From assembly GCA_903889245.1 (NCBI GenBank), contig CAISWQ010000018.1:1-64000 (forward strand): a DNA stretch of 64,000 nucleotides, in the 5' to 3' direction. Every line of letters starts with the position of its first letter. The stretch's first letter is position 1. The position numbers and the translations under genes are program-made. This document shows positions 7,326-16,301 of the stretch, piece after piece. Under the pieces are notes generated by a model. The model did no database searches. It was given only the letters and a program-made list of their open reading frames with translations, and was not told where the DNA came from. The DNA is from an uncultured Lentisphaerota bacterium. Lineage in GTDB: Bacteria; Verrucomicrobiota; Kiritimatiellia; CAIQIC01.

Positions 7326-8336
7326 ATGCGTATCGCCGTTGACGCCATGGGCGGGGACTTTGCCCCGCTCGAAATCGTGGCCGGCACCATTCAGGCCGCG
7401 CGGACCCTGCCAGACATCACCAAACTCTTTCTGGTGGGTGATGAGTCCGCCATCCGCAAGGAATTCGCCAAGTACGGCGACATCCCCAAGGTGATCGAGG
7501 TGCGCCACTGCACCGAGGTCATCGGCATGGAGGAGTCGCCCGCGACAGCCGTCCGCCGCAAGAAGGATTCCTCGATCAGCCGGTCGCTGGACCTCGTCAA
7601 GCATGGCGAGGCCGACGCGGTGTTCTCCGCGGGCAATACCGGCGCGGCGGTCGCGGCCACGACGCTCAAGCTGCGGACGCTGGAAGGCGTCGAGCGGCCC
7701 GCGATTGCGGCGGTGATCCCCTCGCCGACCAAGCCGTTCATCCTGATGGATGCCGGCGCGAACCCCGACTGTTCGCCGAAGCGGCTGGCGCAGTTCGCGG
7801 TGATGGGCAGCGTCTATGCCCACGAAATGCTCGGCGCGGCGGCGCCGAAGATCGGCCTATTGAGCGTCGGCACCGAGGATTCCAAGGGCAGCGGCTTCAC
7901 CAAGGAAGCGTTCCAACTGCTGGAAAAATCCCACCTGAACTTCGCCGGCAACGTCGAGGGCCACGACCTGTTCGAGGGCAAGGTGGATGTGATCGTCTGC
8001 GATGGCTTCGTCGGCAACGTCGTGCTCAAGACCTGCGAGGCGGTCGCGCACGCGATGAAGACCTGGCTCAAGGAAGAATTTACGAAGACCCCCGTGCGCC
8101 TGCTCGGTGCGCTGCTGCTCAAGAACGCTTTTGGCGCCATCAAGAAAAAATCCGATCCCAGCACCTACGGCGGCGCGCCGCTGCTGGGCGCGAACGGCAT
8201 CATGATCATCGGTCATGGCGTCGCCAACGCCCGCGCGGTGTGCAACGGCATCCGCGTCGCGGGCGAGTGGGTCAACCATCACCTCAACGAGCAGATCGTT
8301 GCGGGTTGCAAACAACTGGAGTCCATCAAGGCATGA
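7326..8336 (+). CDS. plsX: Phosphate acyltransferase PlsX
   Basis: This 336-residue enzyme converts acyl-ACP to acyl-phosphate, the first step of phosphatidic acid synthesis in most bacteria, as a peripheral protein at the cytoplasmic membrane. The N-terminus RIAVDAMGGDFAPLEIVAG is diagnostic. SAGNTGA (about residues 99-105) and the later VDVIVCDGFVGNVVLKTCE match the family. The gene starts 8 bp after rpmF, and its stop overlaps the fabH start (ATGA), so the two are probably translationally coupled. Confidence 0.97.
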   Translation: MRIAVDAMGGDFAPLEIVAGTIQAARTLPDITKLFLVGDESAIRKEFAKYGDIPKVIEVRHCTEVIGMEESPATAVRRKKDSSISRSLDLVKHGEADAVFSAGNTGAAVAATTLKLRTLEGVERPAIAAVIPSPTKPFILMDAGANPDCSPKRLAQFAVMGSVYAHEMLGAAAPKIGLLSVGTEDSKGSGFTKEAFQLLEKSHLNFAGNVEGHDLFEGKVDVIVCDGFVGNVVLKTCEAVAHAMKTWLKEEFTKTPVRLLGALLLKNAFGAIKKKSDPSTYGGAPLLGANGIMIIGHGVANARAVCNGIRVAGEWVNHHLNEQIVAGCKQLESIKA

Positions 8337-9337
8337 GTGCTAGCACGCTGCGTACGGTGTCCATTCTCGGCACCGGTTCCTACATCCCCGAAAAAGTCAT
8401 CACCAACGCCGATCTGGCCAAGATCGTGGACACGACCGACGAGTGGATCGTGACGCGGACCGGCATGAAGGAGCGCCACCAGGCGCGGCCCGACGAGGCC
8501 GCCTCGGACATGGGCGCCGCCGCCGCGCGCAAGGCGATGGAGGCCGCCGGCGTCACGGCCGACCAGATCGGCATGATCATCTGCGCGAGCATCACGCCGG
8601 ACATGCCGTTCCCCAGCACCGCCTGCTACGTGCAGCGGAACATCGGCGCGTTCAACGCCTTCTGCATGGACATCACCGCCGCGTGCTCCGGCTTCATCTA
8701 CTCGCTCGAACTCGCGCGCAACGCCATAGCGGCGGGGCAGGTGGATACCGCGCTGATCATCGGCACTGAGAAATTGACCGGCGTCGTGGACTGGCAGGAT
8801 CGCCAGACCTGCGTGCTCTTCGGCGACGCCGCGGGCGCGGCCGTGCTCGGCGCGCGCGGCGCGCCGCATGGCATCCGTGCGACTGCGCTCGGTTCCGATG
8901 GCCGGTTGGCTGAACTGCTCATGCTGCCCGGCGGCGGCAGCCGGCATCCGACCTCGCCGGAGACCATCGCCCAGCGCCTGCACTACATGAAGATGAGCGG
9001 CCGCGATGTCTTCAAGCACGCCGTCACGCGCATGATCGAGGCCTGCCAGAAGGCGATTGCCAAGGCCGGCTTGACCGTGAATGACGTGGACCTGGTGATC
9101 CCGCACCAAGCCAACCTGCGCATCATCGAGGCCATCGGCCACCGGCTCGGCGTGCCGAACGACCGGTATTTCATCAACCTCGAAAAGTACGGCAACATCT
9201 CCGCCGCCTCGATTCCGGTCGCACTCGACGAAGCCGTCCGCGCCGGCCGCGTGAAACAGGGCGACACCATCGTGCTCGTCGCCTTCGGCGGCGGTTTCAC
9301 GTGGGGCTCGGCGGTTCTCGACTGGGACAAAGCGTAA
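8333..9337 (+). CDS. fabH: 3-oxoacyl-[ACP] synthase III (KAS III)
   Basis: This 334-residue condensing enzyme starts fatty acid synthesis from acetyl-CoA and malonyl-ACP. The catalytic triad is complete: Cys118 in ITAACSGF, His in IPHQANLRII and Asn in KYGNISAAS. The start at 8333 overlaps the plsX stop by 4 bp. Downstream, instead of fabD, come a three-copy palindrome cluster and a toxin-antitoxin-like pair, so the usual fabH-fabD contact is broken. Confidence 0.96.
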   Translation: MSASTLRTVSILGTGSYIPEKVITNADLAKIVDTTDEWIVTRTGMKERHQARPDEAASDMGAAAARKAMEAAGVTADQIGMIICASITPDMPFPSTACYVQRNIGAFNAFCMDITAACSGFIYSLELARNAIAAGQVDTALIIGTEKLTGVVDWQDRQTCVLFGDAAGAAVLGARGAPHGIRATALGSDGRLAELLMLPGGGSRHPTSPETIAQRLHYMKMSGRDVFKHAVTRMIEACQKAIAKAGLTVNDVDLVIPHQANLRIIEAIGHRLGVPNDRYFINLEKYGNISAASIPVALDEAVRAGRVKQGDTIVLVAFGGGFTWGSAVLDWDKA

Positions 9338-9341
9338 GCGG

Positions 9342-9426
9342 GTTTCCAAGGTTGGGAAAAGCGGAGCCCCGCTTTTTCCAAGCCTTGGAAAAATTCAGCC
9401 ACAGTTTTCCAAGGCTTGGAAAAAAC
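9342..9426. repeat. Palindrome cluster, 3 copies
   Basis: Centres lie at 9351, 9383 and 9414, spaced 32 and 31 bp. The first copy begins 4 bases after the fabH stop and the last ends 7 bases before the toxin-like gene, so the cluster fills the whole fabH-toxin gap. Confidence 0.9.
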
Positions 9427-9433
9427 AACAGAC

Positions 9434-9961
9434 ATGGCGCAGCCACACAAAATTTTCATCATCGCGGGGCCGAATGGCGCGGGTAAAACGACGTTCGCCC
9501 GTCAGTTCTTACCGCAGGAAGCGGATTGTCCTGATTTCATCAATGTGGATTTGATTGCGGCCGGACTTTCGCCGTTTGCGCCCGAAGCCGTCGCATTGCG
9601 CGCCGGTCGTCTGATGCTGGCGGAACTACACCGCCGTGTGAGGCAACGGAAGAGCTTTGCGTTCGAGACTACGTTGAGCGGCTTGACTTATGCGCGCATG
9701 ATCCCGCGCTGGCAGGCGGCCGGTTATCAAGTGAAGATTTTTTTCGTTCGCTTAGATTCTGCGGAATTGGCGGTGGCACGTGTTCGGTCACGAACTGCGC
9801 AAGGCGGGCACACCGTGCCGGAACTGGTTATCCGTCGGCGTTTCTTGAGCGGATTGCAAAATTTTGAGCATAAATATAAGTTGCTGGTGGATCGTTGGGC
9901 GCTCTACGACAACTCTGGCGATGCGCCTGTGCTGATTGAGTCAGGAGAGAAGTGCTCATGA
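9434..9961 (+). CDS. Zeta-toxin-family P-loop kinase (COG4185-like)
   Basis: This 175-residue P-loop protein has Walker A GPNGAGKTTFARQFLP at about residues 11-26. INVDLIAAGLSPF follows, as in zeta toxins where the Asp binds the sugar nucleotide. FAFETTLSGLTYARMIPRW is the hallmark of the short zeta/COG4185 group. Characterised zeta toxins phosphorylate UDP-N-acetylglucosamine and so block peptidoglycan synthesis; whether this one does is inference. Start 9434 was chosen because the family homology begins at MAQPHKIFIIAGP. The stop overlaps a small downstream gene by 4 bp. The pair interrupts the fab operon. Confidence 0.85.
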   Translation: MAQPHKIFIIAGPNGAGKTTFARQFLPQEADCPDFINVDLIAAGLSPFAPEAVALRAGRLMLAELHRRVRQRKSFAFETTLSGLTYARMIPRWQAAGYQVKIFFVRLDSAELAVARVRSRTAQGGHTVPELVIRRRFLSGLQNFEHKYKLLVDRWALYDNSGDAPVLIESGEKCS

Positions 9962-10164
9962 AAAATCCGATGGCAAAGATCAAGGATCCTGACCTGCGCG
10001 GCTCGTGGCCGGCGATGCAACGGGCGGCGAAGGCTGCCCGGGCGCTGGCGATTCAAACCGGTACGCCGCTCTATGTGATGCGGGGCGGACGCGTTGTTGA
10101 TGCCTTGGCAGATAAGGTTCGGCCTCGCATCAAGACTGGGACCGAGCGGCGGCGCATTGGCTGA
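9958..10164 (+). CDS. Small basic protein, candidate antitoxin of the zeta-like kinase
   Basis: This 68-residue protein has its ATG at 9958 overlapping the stop of the kinase gene, which implies coupled translation. It is basic and mostly helical, with a core reading DLRGSWPAMQRAAKAARALA and then TGTPLYVMRGGRVVD, resembling small proteins that accompany COG4185 kinases. I infer an antitoxin role from position and size. The order is toxin first, unlike classical epsilon-zeta, and no epsilon similarity is seen. A GTG at 9952 is an alternative start. Confidence 0.7.
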   Translation: MKNPMAKIKDPDLRGSWPAMQRAAKAARALAIQTGTPLYVMRGGRVVDALADKVRPRIKTGTERRRIG

Positions 10165-10191
10165 AATTATTTAACAACCAAGGAACACAAC

Positions 10192-11118
10192 ATGAAGACA
10201 GCGATTCTCTTTCCGGGGCAGGGGGCGCAGGCGGTCGGGATGGGCAAGGACCTGGCCGAAGCGTTTCCGGCGGCGAAGGCGCTTTTTGACCGCGCCAGCG
10301 CCGTACTCGGCTATGACCTCGCGCAGATCTGCTTCGAGGGTCCGATCGAGAAGCTGACGCAGAGTTGTTACGCGCAGCCGGCGATCTTTGTCGCCAGCCT
10401 CGCGGCGCTGGAGGCGCTCAAGCAGGTCAAGCCGGGCATCCAGTTCGCCGCGGCGGCGGGCTTGAGCTCCGGCGAGTGGACGGCGCTGAACCTCGCGGGC
10501 GTCGTCAGCTTCGAGGATGTGCTGAAGATTCTGGAAGTCCGTGGCAAGGCGATGCAGGCGGCGTGCGAGGAGAAGCCGGGCACGATGATGAGCGTCATTG
10601 GCGCCGATCCGGAGCTGTTGGCGAAAGTCGCACAGGAAGCCGGTGTCGAGCAGGCCAATTTCAACTCGCCGGAGCAGACGGTGCTCTCCGGTACGAAGGC
10701 CGGGATGGATGCGGCGGAGGCGGCGCTGAAGGCCGCGGGCGTCCGCAAGGCGATCCGCCTGAACGTGGCGGGCGCGTTCCACTCGTCGCTGATGGCATCG
10801 GCCGCGCAAAAGCTAGAAGCGGCGCTGGCGGGCGTGACCTTCCACGCGCCGCAGATGCCGGTGGTTTCCAACGTTACGGGCCAGTTCCACACCACGCCGG
10901 ACGAGATTCGCAAGCTGATGGTGCGGCAGGTGACGGGTTCGGTCCAGTGGGTGCAGGACGTGCAAAAGCTTCAGGCGGAGGGGGTTCAGGCGTTCGTCGA
11001 ATGCGGCCCCGGCAAGGTGCTCACGGGCCTTGTCAAACGTATTGACAAACAGGCCGCGCTCTATAACATCTCCGACCGCTCCAGTCTGGAGGCCGTCGCG
11101 ACGGCGCTCGTTTCCTGA
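10192..11118 (+). CDS. fabD: Malonyl-CoA:ACP transacylase
   Basis: This 308-residue enzyme loads malonyl units onto ACP. The N-terminus AILFPGQGAQAVGMG is diagnostic. The nucleophile is Ser92 in GLSSGEW, where most FabD proteins have GHSLGE. The partner His is in NVAGAFHSSLM near residue 197, and QPAIFVAS and VRGKAMQ are conserved. The His-to-Leu change beside the nucleophile does not remove a catalytic residue. The gene begins 27 bp after the candidate antitoxin and continues the fab cluster. Confidence 0.96.
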   Translation: MKTAILFPGQGAQAVGMGKDLAEAFPAAKALFDRASAVLGYDLAQICFEGPIEKLTQSCYAQPAIFVASLAALEALKQVKPGIQFAAAAGLSSGEWTALNLAGVVSFEDVLKILEVRGKAMQAACEEKPGTMMSVIGADPELLAKVAQEAGVEQANFNSPEQTVLSGTKAGMDAAEAALKAAGVRKAIRLNVAGAFHSSLMASAAQKLEAALAGVTFHAPQMPVVSNVTGQFHTTPDEIRKLMVRQVTGSVQWVQDVQKLQAEGVQAFVECGPGKVLTGLVKRIDKQAALYNISDRSSLEAVATALVS

Positions 11119-11133
11119 TGGGGTTTTTATTTT

Positions 11134-11880
11134 ATGGGTCAACTCAACGGAAAAACAGCATTGGTGACCGGTGCCGCGCGCGGCATTGGTCAGGCTATCG
11201 CCGTCAAACTCGCCGCCGCGGGCGCGGACATCGCCTTGTGTGATCTCCAAGCCGACTGGCTGGCGGAAACCGCGGGCAAGGTGCAGGCGCTGGGCCGCAA
11301 GGTGCAGTGTTATGCCTGCGATGTCAGCAACTCCGAGCAGGTGACGGAGGTCGTGGCTGCGGTCGAGAAGGATTTTAGCCGCATTGATGTGCTCATCAAC
11401 AACGCCGGCATCACGAAGGACACCTTCCTGATTCGCATGACCGAGGCCGACTGGGATGCGGTGCTGGACATCAACCTCAAGGGCACCTTCCTCTTTTCCA
11501 AGGCCGTCGCCCGCCCGATGATGAAGCAGCGCAGCGGCGCGATCGTCAATGTGGCGTCCATCATCGGCTTGATTGGCAACGCCGGGCAGTGTAATTACGC
11601 CGCGTCCAAGGCCGGCGTGATTGCGCTGACGAAGTCGGCGGCGAAGGAACTCGCCAGCCGCGGCATCCGCGCGAACGCGGTCGCCCCGGGCTTCATCAAG
11701 ACGAAGATGACCGAGAAGTTGCCGGAAGATATTCAGAAGAAAATGTTGGAGGCCATTCCGCTGGCGCGCTTTGGCGAGCCGGAAGATGTGGCCAATGTGG
11801 TGTTGTTCCTGGCCAGTGACGCCGCCGCCTATGTCACCGGTCAGGTGGTGACGGTGTGTGGCGGCATGGTAACAGCATAA
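11134..11880 (+). CDS. fabG: 3-oxoacyl-[ACP] reductase
   Basis: This 248-residue short-chain dehydrogenase reduces 3-oxoacyl-ACP with NADPH. The cofactor loop is [11 protein letters not shown] (about residues 12-22) and NNAGIT is at about 89-94. The catalytic Ser is in [11 protein letters not shown], with Tyr and Lys in YAASKAG (about 154-160). Its length equals the family norm. It lies between fabD (15 bp gap) and acpP (22 bp gap). Confidence 0.97.
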   Translation: MGQLNGKTALVTGAARGIGQAIAVKLAAAGADIALCDLQADWLAETAGKVQALGRKVQCYACDVSNSEQVTEVVAAVEKDFSRIDVLINNAGITKDTFLIRMTEADWDAVLDINLKGTFLFSKAVARPMMKQRSGAIVNVASIIGLIGNAGQCNYAASKAGVIALTKSAAKELASRGIRANAVAPGFIKTKMTEKLPEDIQKKMLEAIPLARFGEPEDVANVVLFLASDAAAYVTGQVVTVCGGMVTA

Positions 11881-11902
11881 ACAGTCAGCAGGAGGACAGA
11901 AC

Positions 11903-12148
11903 ATGGCATTGGAAGATAAAGTCAAAGAGATCATCGTCGAGCAGCTCGGCGTCAACCCGGAACAGGTGACCCCCGAGGCCTCCTTCATCGAGGATTTGGG
12001 CGCGGACTCGCTGGATACGGTCGAGTTGGTGATGGCCTTCGAAGAGGCCTTCGGCGCCGAGATTCCCGATCAGGACGCCGAGAAGTTGACGACCGTCGGC
12101 GCGGTCATCAACTATCTCAAGGAAAAAGGCTTCGGCGACAAGGCCTAA
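11903..12148 (+). CDS. acpP: Acyl carrier protein
   Basis: This 81-residue acidic protein carries growing acyl chains on a phosphopantetheine arm. The attachment serine is in the DSL motif of [20 protein letters not shown] (about residues 33-52). A GGAGG ribosome binding site lies at 11891-11895. A strong intrinsic terminator follows, so ACP may be made in excess over the downstream fabF. Confidence 0.97.
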   Translation: MALEDKVKEIIVEQLGVNPEQVTPEASFIEDLGADSLDTVELVMAFEEAFGAEIPDQDAEKLTTVGAVINYLKEKGFGDKA

Positions 12149-12161
12149 GCCTCCTGACATC

Positions 12162-12206
12162 AGCCGGGGAAGAACTGCGTTTCGGCGCGATCCTCCCCGG
12201 CTTTTT
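12162..12206 (+). terminator. Rho-independent terminator after acpP
   Basis: The stem AGCCGGGGA (12162-12170) pairs with TCCCCGGCT (12194-12202) and is followed directly by a T-run (12202-12206). It lies between acpP and fabF and is the clearest classical terminator in the window. Confidence 0.85.
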
Positions 12207-12238
12207 GCTATCGCCCATTTTGCTTGGAAGGAGTCGCT

Positions 12239-13483
12239 ATGCAACGTCGTCGCGTGGTCGTCACCGGTCTGGGCGTCCTCTCGCCCCTCGGGTGCGAAAT
12301 CGAGAAGTTCTGGCAACGGATGACCGCCGGCCAGTCCGGCATCCGGCGCACAACGCGCATTGACATTTCGCGCTATCCCTCGCAGATCGCCGGCGAACTG
12401 ATCGAGTTCAATCTGGACCAGTTCGTTGACAAGAAGGCGCAGCGGCGGATGGACCCGTTCAGCCACTATGGCATCGCCGCCTCCAAGCTCGCGCTGGCCG
12501 ACTCCGGCCTGAACCTCGACACCGAAAACACCGAGCGCATCGGCTGCATCGTCAGTTCCGGCGTCGGCGGCCTGCAGGTACTCGAGGAGCAGCACACGGT
12601 GCTCATGACCAAGGGGCCGTCGCGCTTCTCGCCGTTCATGATCCCCCAGATGATCAGCAACATGGCCGCCGGCCTGGTTGCCATCGAACTCAATCTCAAA
12701 GGCCCGAACATGTGCGTCGTCACCGCGTGCGCCTCCGCGACGCACTCGCTGGGCGAGGCGCTGCGCCGCATCCAGTGGGGCGAGGCCGACGTGATGTTTG
12801 CCGGCGGCACCGAGGCCCCGCTCTGCGATCTCGGCATTGGCGGCTTCTGCGCCCTACGCGCACTCTCCACCCGCAACGACGCGCCGGAAAAGGCGTCCCG
12901 TCCGTTCGATAAGGACCGCGACGGCTTCGTCATCGGCGAAGGCGCCGGCGTCCTCGTGGTCGAGGAACTCGAACGCGCCAAGGCCCGCGGCGCCAGGATC
13001 TATTGCGAGCTCGCCGGCTATGGCTCCACGTGCGATGCCTCCCACATGACCGCGCCCGACCAGACCGGCGCCGGCGCGGGGCGCGGTATGCGCATTGCCA
13101 TGGAAGATGCCGGCCTGACGCCCGCCGACATTGATTACATCAATGCCCACGGCACCAGCACCGAGCTCAACGACAAATGCGAGACCATGGCCATCAAGCT
13201 GTGCCTCGGCGAGGAACGCGCCCGGCAGATCATGGTCAGCTCCACCAAGTCCATGACCGGCCACCTGCTCGGCGCCGCCGGCGGCGTCGAGAGCGCCGCG
13301 GTCGCGCTCGCGCTCCAGCGCGGCGTCGTCCCGCCGACCATCAACTACACCACGCCCGACCCGAACTGCGACCTCGACTACGTGCCCAACACCGCGCGCG
13401 AGGCGAAAATCCGGGCCGTGCTCAAGAACTCGCTCGGCTTCGGCGGCCACAACGCCACGCTCTGCTTCAAGGCCTACGCCTGA
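12239..13483 (+). CDS. fabF: 3-oxoacyl-[ACP] synthase II (KAS II)
   Basis: This 414-residue elongating condensing enzyme was started at the ATG at 12239, which follows GGAAGGAG at 12226-12233; the homology begins [16 protein letters not shown]. Catalytic residues are Cys164 in TACASATHS, His in [11 protein letters not shown] and His in [11 protein letters not shown]. It is separated from acpP by a terminator, so partial read-through or its own promoter should drive it. Two palindrome copies follow the stop. Confidence 0.97.
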   Translation: MQRRRVVVTGLGVLSPLGCEIEKFWQRMTAGQSGIRRTTRIDISRYPSQIAGELIEFNLDQFVDKKAQRRMDPFSHYGIAASKLALADSGLNLDTENTERIGCIVSSGVGGLQVLEEQHTVLMTKGPSRFSPFMIPQMISNMAAGLVAIELNLKGPNMCVVTACASATHSLGEALRRIQWGEADVMFAGGTEAPLCDLGIGGFCALRALSTRNDAPEKASRPFDKDRDGFVIGEGAGVLVVEELERAKARGARIYCELAGYGSTCDASHMTAPDQTGAGAGRGMRIAMEDAGLTPADIDYINAHGTSTELNDKCETMAIKLCLGEERARQIMVSSTKSMTGHLLGAAGGVESAAVALALQRGVVPPTINYTTPDPNCDLDYVPNTAREAKIRAVLKNSLGFGGHNATLCFKAYA

Positions 13484-13532
13484 CGCGCGATGGTGATTTG
13501 AAGCCTGAAGTTTCATGGTTCAAATTGCCACG

Positions 13533-13580
13533 TTTCCAACCCTTGGAAAAAATGTCCCACCGCTTTTCCAATCCCTGGAA
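13533..13580. repeat. Palindrome cluster, 2 copies
   Basis: Centres lie at 13541 and 13573, 32 bp apart, with degenerate arms (CCAAC and CCAAT). The cluster ends 8 bases before the DHH gene. Confidence 0.85.
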
Positions 13581-13588
13581 CCCCTGAC

Positions 13589-14710
13589 ATGGCGAACGGC
13601 AACGGCCACGGGAAAAACGGTCACGACGCGGCGGAGAAGCCCGCGCTTTCGTCGCGGCTGGCCGCGCTCAAGGCCGTGCTGCCGGACACCGGCCGCGTGC
13701 TGATCGTGCCGCACGACTATCCCGATCCCGACGCCTTCGCCTCGGCCGCGGCGATGCACCTACTGCTCAAGGAAAAGTTCGGCGTCCGCAGCCGCATTGT
13801 GTTCACCGGCATGGTCAATCGCGCCGAGAATCGCGAGATGCTCAAGCACTGCCGCTACAGTTTCACGAACGCGGCGCGCCTGCAGCTCGGCCGCAAGCGC
13901 CCCGCCGCGCTCGTGCTCGATGGCGTCCCGTGGTCCGGCCGCGTCACCGTGCCGACCGGCGCGCGCGTCGTCGGCGTGATTGATCACCATCCGCAGACGC
14001 GCGCGAAGAAGGGCTTCGAGGGCCTGATGGATTTCCGGCCCGGCACCGGCGCCACCGCGAGCATCATGTACGAGTATCTCAAAGAAGCCGGCGTGCCCGT
14101 CCCCGCCTGGCTGGCCGCGCTGCTGCTCTACGCCATCGCTACGGAGACGCTCGACTTTTCGCGCCGCTTCACCCCGCTCGACCTCGAGGCCTACTCGGCG
14201 CTCCTGCCGTGCGCCAACATGAAAATCCTCGGCGAGATCCGCCACGCCGAACTGCCGCGCTCCTACTTTGCCCTGCTGCGCGAGGCGATGGACCACGCGC
14301 AGCTCTATGGCCGCGTCGCGTGGAGCCATCTCGACGCCGTCGAGCATCCCGAGATCGTGCCGGAAATCGCCGACCTGCTCGGCCGCATCGAGCGTGTGAC
14401 GTGGACCTTCTGCACCGGCTGGCGCGGCGACGAAATGCTGATCTCGCTGCGCTCCTCGCAGCCGGCCGCACGCTGCGGCTGCCTGCTGCGGACGGTCATC
14501 GGCCAGCGCGGCAGCGCGGGCGGCCACCACAACATGGCCGCCGGCACTCTTGACCTGACCGGCAAGACGCCGACCGAGCGCGAGGAACTGCGCGAGGAAA
14601 TCGTCCGCGACCTGCTCGGCTGGCTCGAACCGCGCAGCCTCGAAGCCGATGAGCCGCTCGACACGCAATCCCATCCGCTGGTCGAAACCGTCTCGCCAGA
14701 GCTGCCATAG
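13589..14710 (+). CDS. DHH-family phosphoesterase (NrnA/RecJ-like)
   Basis: This 373-residue protein has DHH-domain motifs with metal-binding acidic residues: HDYPDPDAFASA (about residues 41-52) and IDHHPQTR (about 131-138). A DHHA1-like C-terminal part includes SAGGHHNMAAG-like glycine/histidine residues (GQRGSAGGHHNMAAG). NrnA-type members degrade short RNA oligonucleotides or pAp; other members act on cyclic dinucleotides. The first 20 residues are hydrophilic and Asn/Gly-rich and probably lie outside the fold. The exact substrate is not determined. Palindrome copies flank it on both sides. Confidence 0.85.
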   Translation: MANGNGHGKNGHDAAEKPALSSRLAALKAVLPDTGRVLIVPHDYPDPDAFASAAAMHLLLKEKFGVRSRIVFTGMVNRAENREMLKHCRYSFTNAARLQLGRKRPAALVLDGVPWSGRVTVPTGARVVGVIDHHPQTRAKKGFEGLMDFRPGTGATASIMYEYLKEAGVPVPAWLAALLLYAIATETLDFSRRFTPLDLEAYSALLPCANMKILGEIRHAELPRSYFALLREAMDHAQLYGRVAWSHLDAVEHPEIVPEIADLLGRIERVTWTFCTGWRGDEMLISLRSSQPAARCGCLLRTVIGQRGSAGGHHNMAAGTLDLTGKTPTEREELREEIVRDLLGWLEPRSLEADEPLDTQSHPLVETVSPELP

Positions 14711-14718
14711 CCGCTGGA

Positions 14719-14735
14719 TTTTTCCAAGGCTTGGA
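14719..14735. repeat. Single palindrome copy
   Basis: The centre is at 14729, 9 bases after the DHH gene stop. The right arm is truncated (CTTGGAG). Confidence 0.8.
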
Positions 14736-14809
14736 GCAGTTCCGGCGGCGGCCTGTGCCGGATGTTTTTTGAGTTAGCCAGAACGGCGCTTCCTGCTATC
14801 CTCCGCGCC

Positions 14810-15664
14810 ATGAAAACCACCACGTTTGCCTGCGCCGTGAGCGCCGCGTTGCTCGGCCTCGCCACCTCCGCCCTCCACGCCGGCTCCTACGAAGGGCCGA
14901 CCGGCCTGCAGCTCTATAGCCTGCGCGCCGACTTCCCCAAGGACGTGCCCGGCACGCTCAAGTACGTCAAGGGCCTCGGCTTCAAGGAAGTTGAACTCGC
15001 CGGCACCTATAACCTCGCCCCGGCCGACTTCAAGAAGCTGCTCGATGCCAACGGCCTCGTCCCCATCGCCGCGCACTTCCCCTTCGACAAACTGCGCGAC
15101 GATCCCGAAGCCGTGGCCCGCGAGGCCGCCGCGCTCGGCCTGAAGTACGCCGGCTGCGCCTGGATTCCGCACAAGAAACCGTTCGATGAGCAGCAGTGCC
15201 GCGCCGCCGCCGCCGTGTTCAACAAGGCCGGCGCCGTCCTCGCCAAGCACGGCATCAAGTGCTTCTACCACATTCACGGCTACGAGTTCTTCCCCCACGG
15301 CAACGGCACGCTCTTTGACCTGCTGATGGCGGAGACCGATCCCAAGCTCGTCACCTTCGAGATGGATATCCTCTGGGTTGTCTTCCCCGGCCAGGACCCC
15401 GTCAAGCTGTTCGAGAAGTACAGCGACCGCTGGGAACTCGTCCACCTCAAGGACCTCAAGAAGGGCGTCAAGACCGGCGAACTGACCGGCCACACCGATG
15501 TGAAGAACGATGTCGCCCTCGGCTCCGGCCAGATGGATTACGCCGCCATCCTGCGCGCCGCGCGCAAGGTGGGCGTGAAGCACTATTTCATCGAGGACGA
15601 GTCGCCCTCCGTCCGCGACCAGTTGCCGCGCAGCCTGGAGTTTCTGCAAAAGGTCGCGTGGTAA
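14810..15664 (+). CDS. Secreted sugar-phosphate isomerase/epimerase-like TIM barrel
   Basis: This 284-residue protein begins with a Sec signal peptide (MKTTTFACAVSAALLGLATS, cleavage likely after ALHA). The mature part is an AP-endonuclease-2-type TIM barrel: LQLYSLRADFPKDVPGTLKYV, VKGLGFKEVELAG, then FEMDILWVVFPGQDP and HLKDLKKG carrying metal-ligand positions. Exported members of this family are common in PVC genomes and are linked to sugar metabolism. The substrate is unknown. The ATG at 14810 was selected because it gives the signal peptide. Confidence 0.85.
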   Translation: MKTTTFACAVSAALLGLATSALHAGSYEGPTGLQLYSLRADFPKDVPGTLKYVKGLGFKEVELAGTYNLAPADFKKLLDANGLVPIAAHFPFDKLRDDPEAVAREAAALGLKYAGCAWIPHKKPFDEQQCRAAAAVFNKAGAVLAKHGIKCFYHIHGYEFFPHGNGTLFDLLMAETDPKLVTFEMDILWVVFPGQDPVKLFEKYSDRWELVHLKDLKKGVKTGELTGHTDVKNDVALGSGQMDYAAILRAARKVGVKHYFIEDESPSVRDQLPRSLEFLQKVAW

Positions 15665-15706
15665 GACCCCGAATTGCGCTCGTGAACAAGGGTGCGCGAC
15701 GGCGGC

Positions 15707-15726
15707 TTTTTCCCATGCTTGGAAAA
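15707..15726. repeat. Single degenerate palindrome copy
   Basis: The sequence TTTTTCCCATGCTTGGAAAA lies between the isomerase-like gene and the HAD gene. Confidence 0.75.
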
Positions 15727-15754
15727 CCGGTCGCCGGTGTGTAGTTTCTCCGCG

Positions 15755-16294
15755 ATGAAAACGCCCCGGCCCTGTGTCTTCTTTGATCGCGATGGCATCG
15801 TCAACGCCCCGCCGCCCGGCGGCGCGCGCTACATCGAGCGGGTCGAGGACTTCCGCATCTACCCGGATTTTCTCGACGCCTTGCGCATCGTCAACGCGCG
15901 CGGCTACGAGGCGGTGATCGTCACCAACCAGAAGGGCGTGGCCAAGGGACTCGTCAAGGAGGCGGCGCTGATGGCGATGCACAGCCACCTCTACACCACG
16001 GTGCTCCAGCACGGCCTGCGGCTGCTCGATATCCGCATCAGCACGACGGCCGACAACGCGCATCCCTCGCGCAAACCCAATCCCGGCATGTTGCTCGGCG
16101 CGGCCGCGGATCACGGGCTGGACCTGGCGCGCTCGTGGATGATTGGCGACCACGACTACGATGTGGAGGCCGGCCGGCGCGCGGGCTGCCGCACCGTCTT
16201 CGTCGGCGCCGGCGAGATGCCCGGCGCCGATTTCATCGTGCCCGACATGCCGGCGCTCGTGAAGTTCCTCGACGCGCAGTTGGAGAGGGTGTAG
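15755..16294 (+). CDS. HAD-IIIA phosphatase (GmhB/HisB-N-like)
   Basis: This 179-residue HAD-superfamily phosphatase has motif I FFDRDGIVN (about residues 9-17), with nucleophile and acid Asp residues. Motif II is VTNQKGVAKG, the lysine-bearing segment is RKPNPGML, and the acidic motif is MIGDHDYDVEAGRRAGC. This matches D-glycero-D-manno-heptose-1,7-bisphosphate phosphatase and the histidinol-phosphatase domain. The zinc-loop cysteines of GmhB are absent before the RKP motif, so substrate assignment is uncertain. The MFS gene follows 7 bp downstream. Confidence 0.85.
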   Translation: MKTPRPCVFFDRDGIVNAPPPGGARYIERVEDFRIYPDFLDALRIVNARGYEAVIVTNQKGVAKGLVKEAALMAMHSHLYTTVLQHGLRLLDIRISTTADNAHPSRKPNPGMLLGAAADHGLDLARSWMIGDHDYDVEAGRRAGCRTVFVGAGEMPGADFIVPDMPALVKFLDAQLERV

Positions 16295-16301
16295 CCCCGC
16301 G

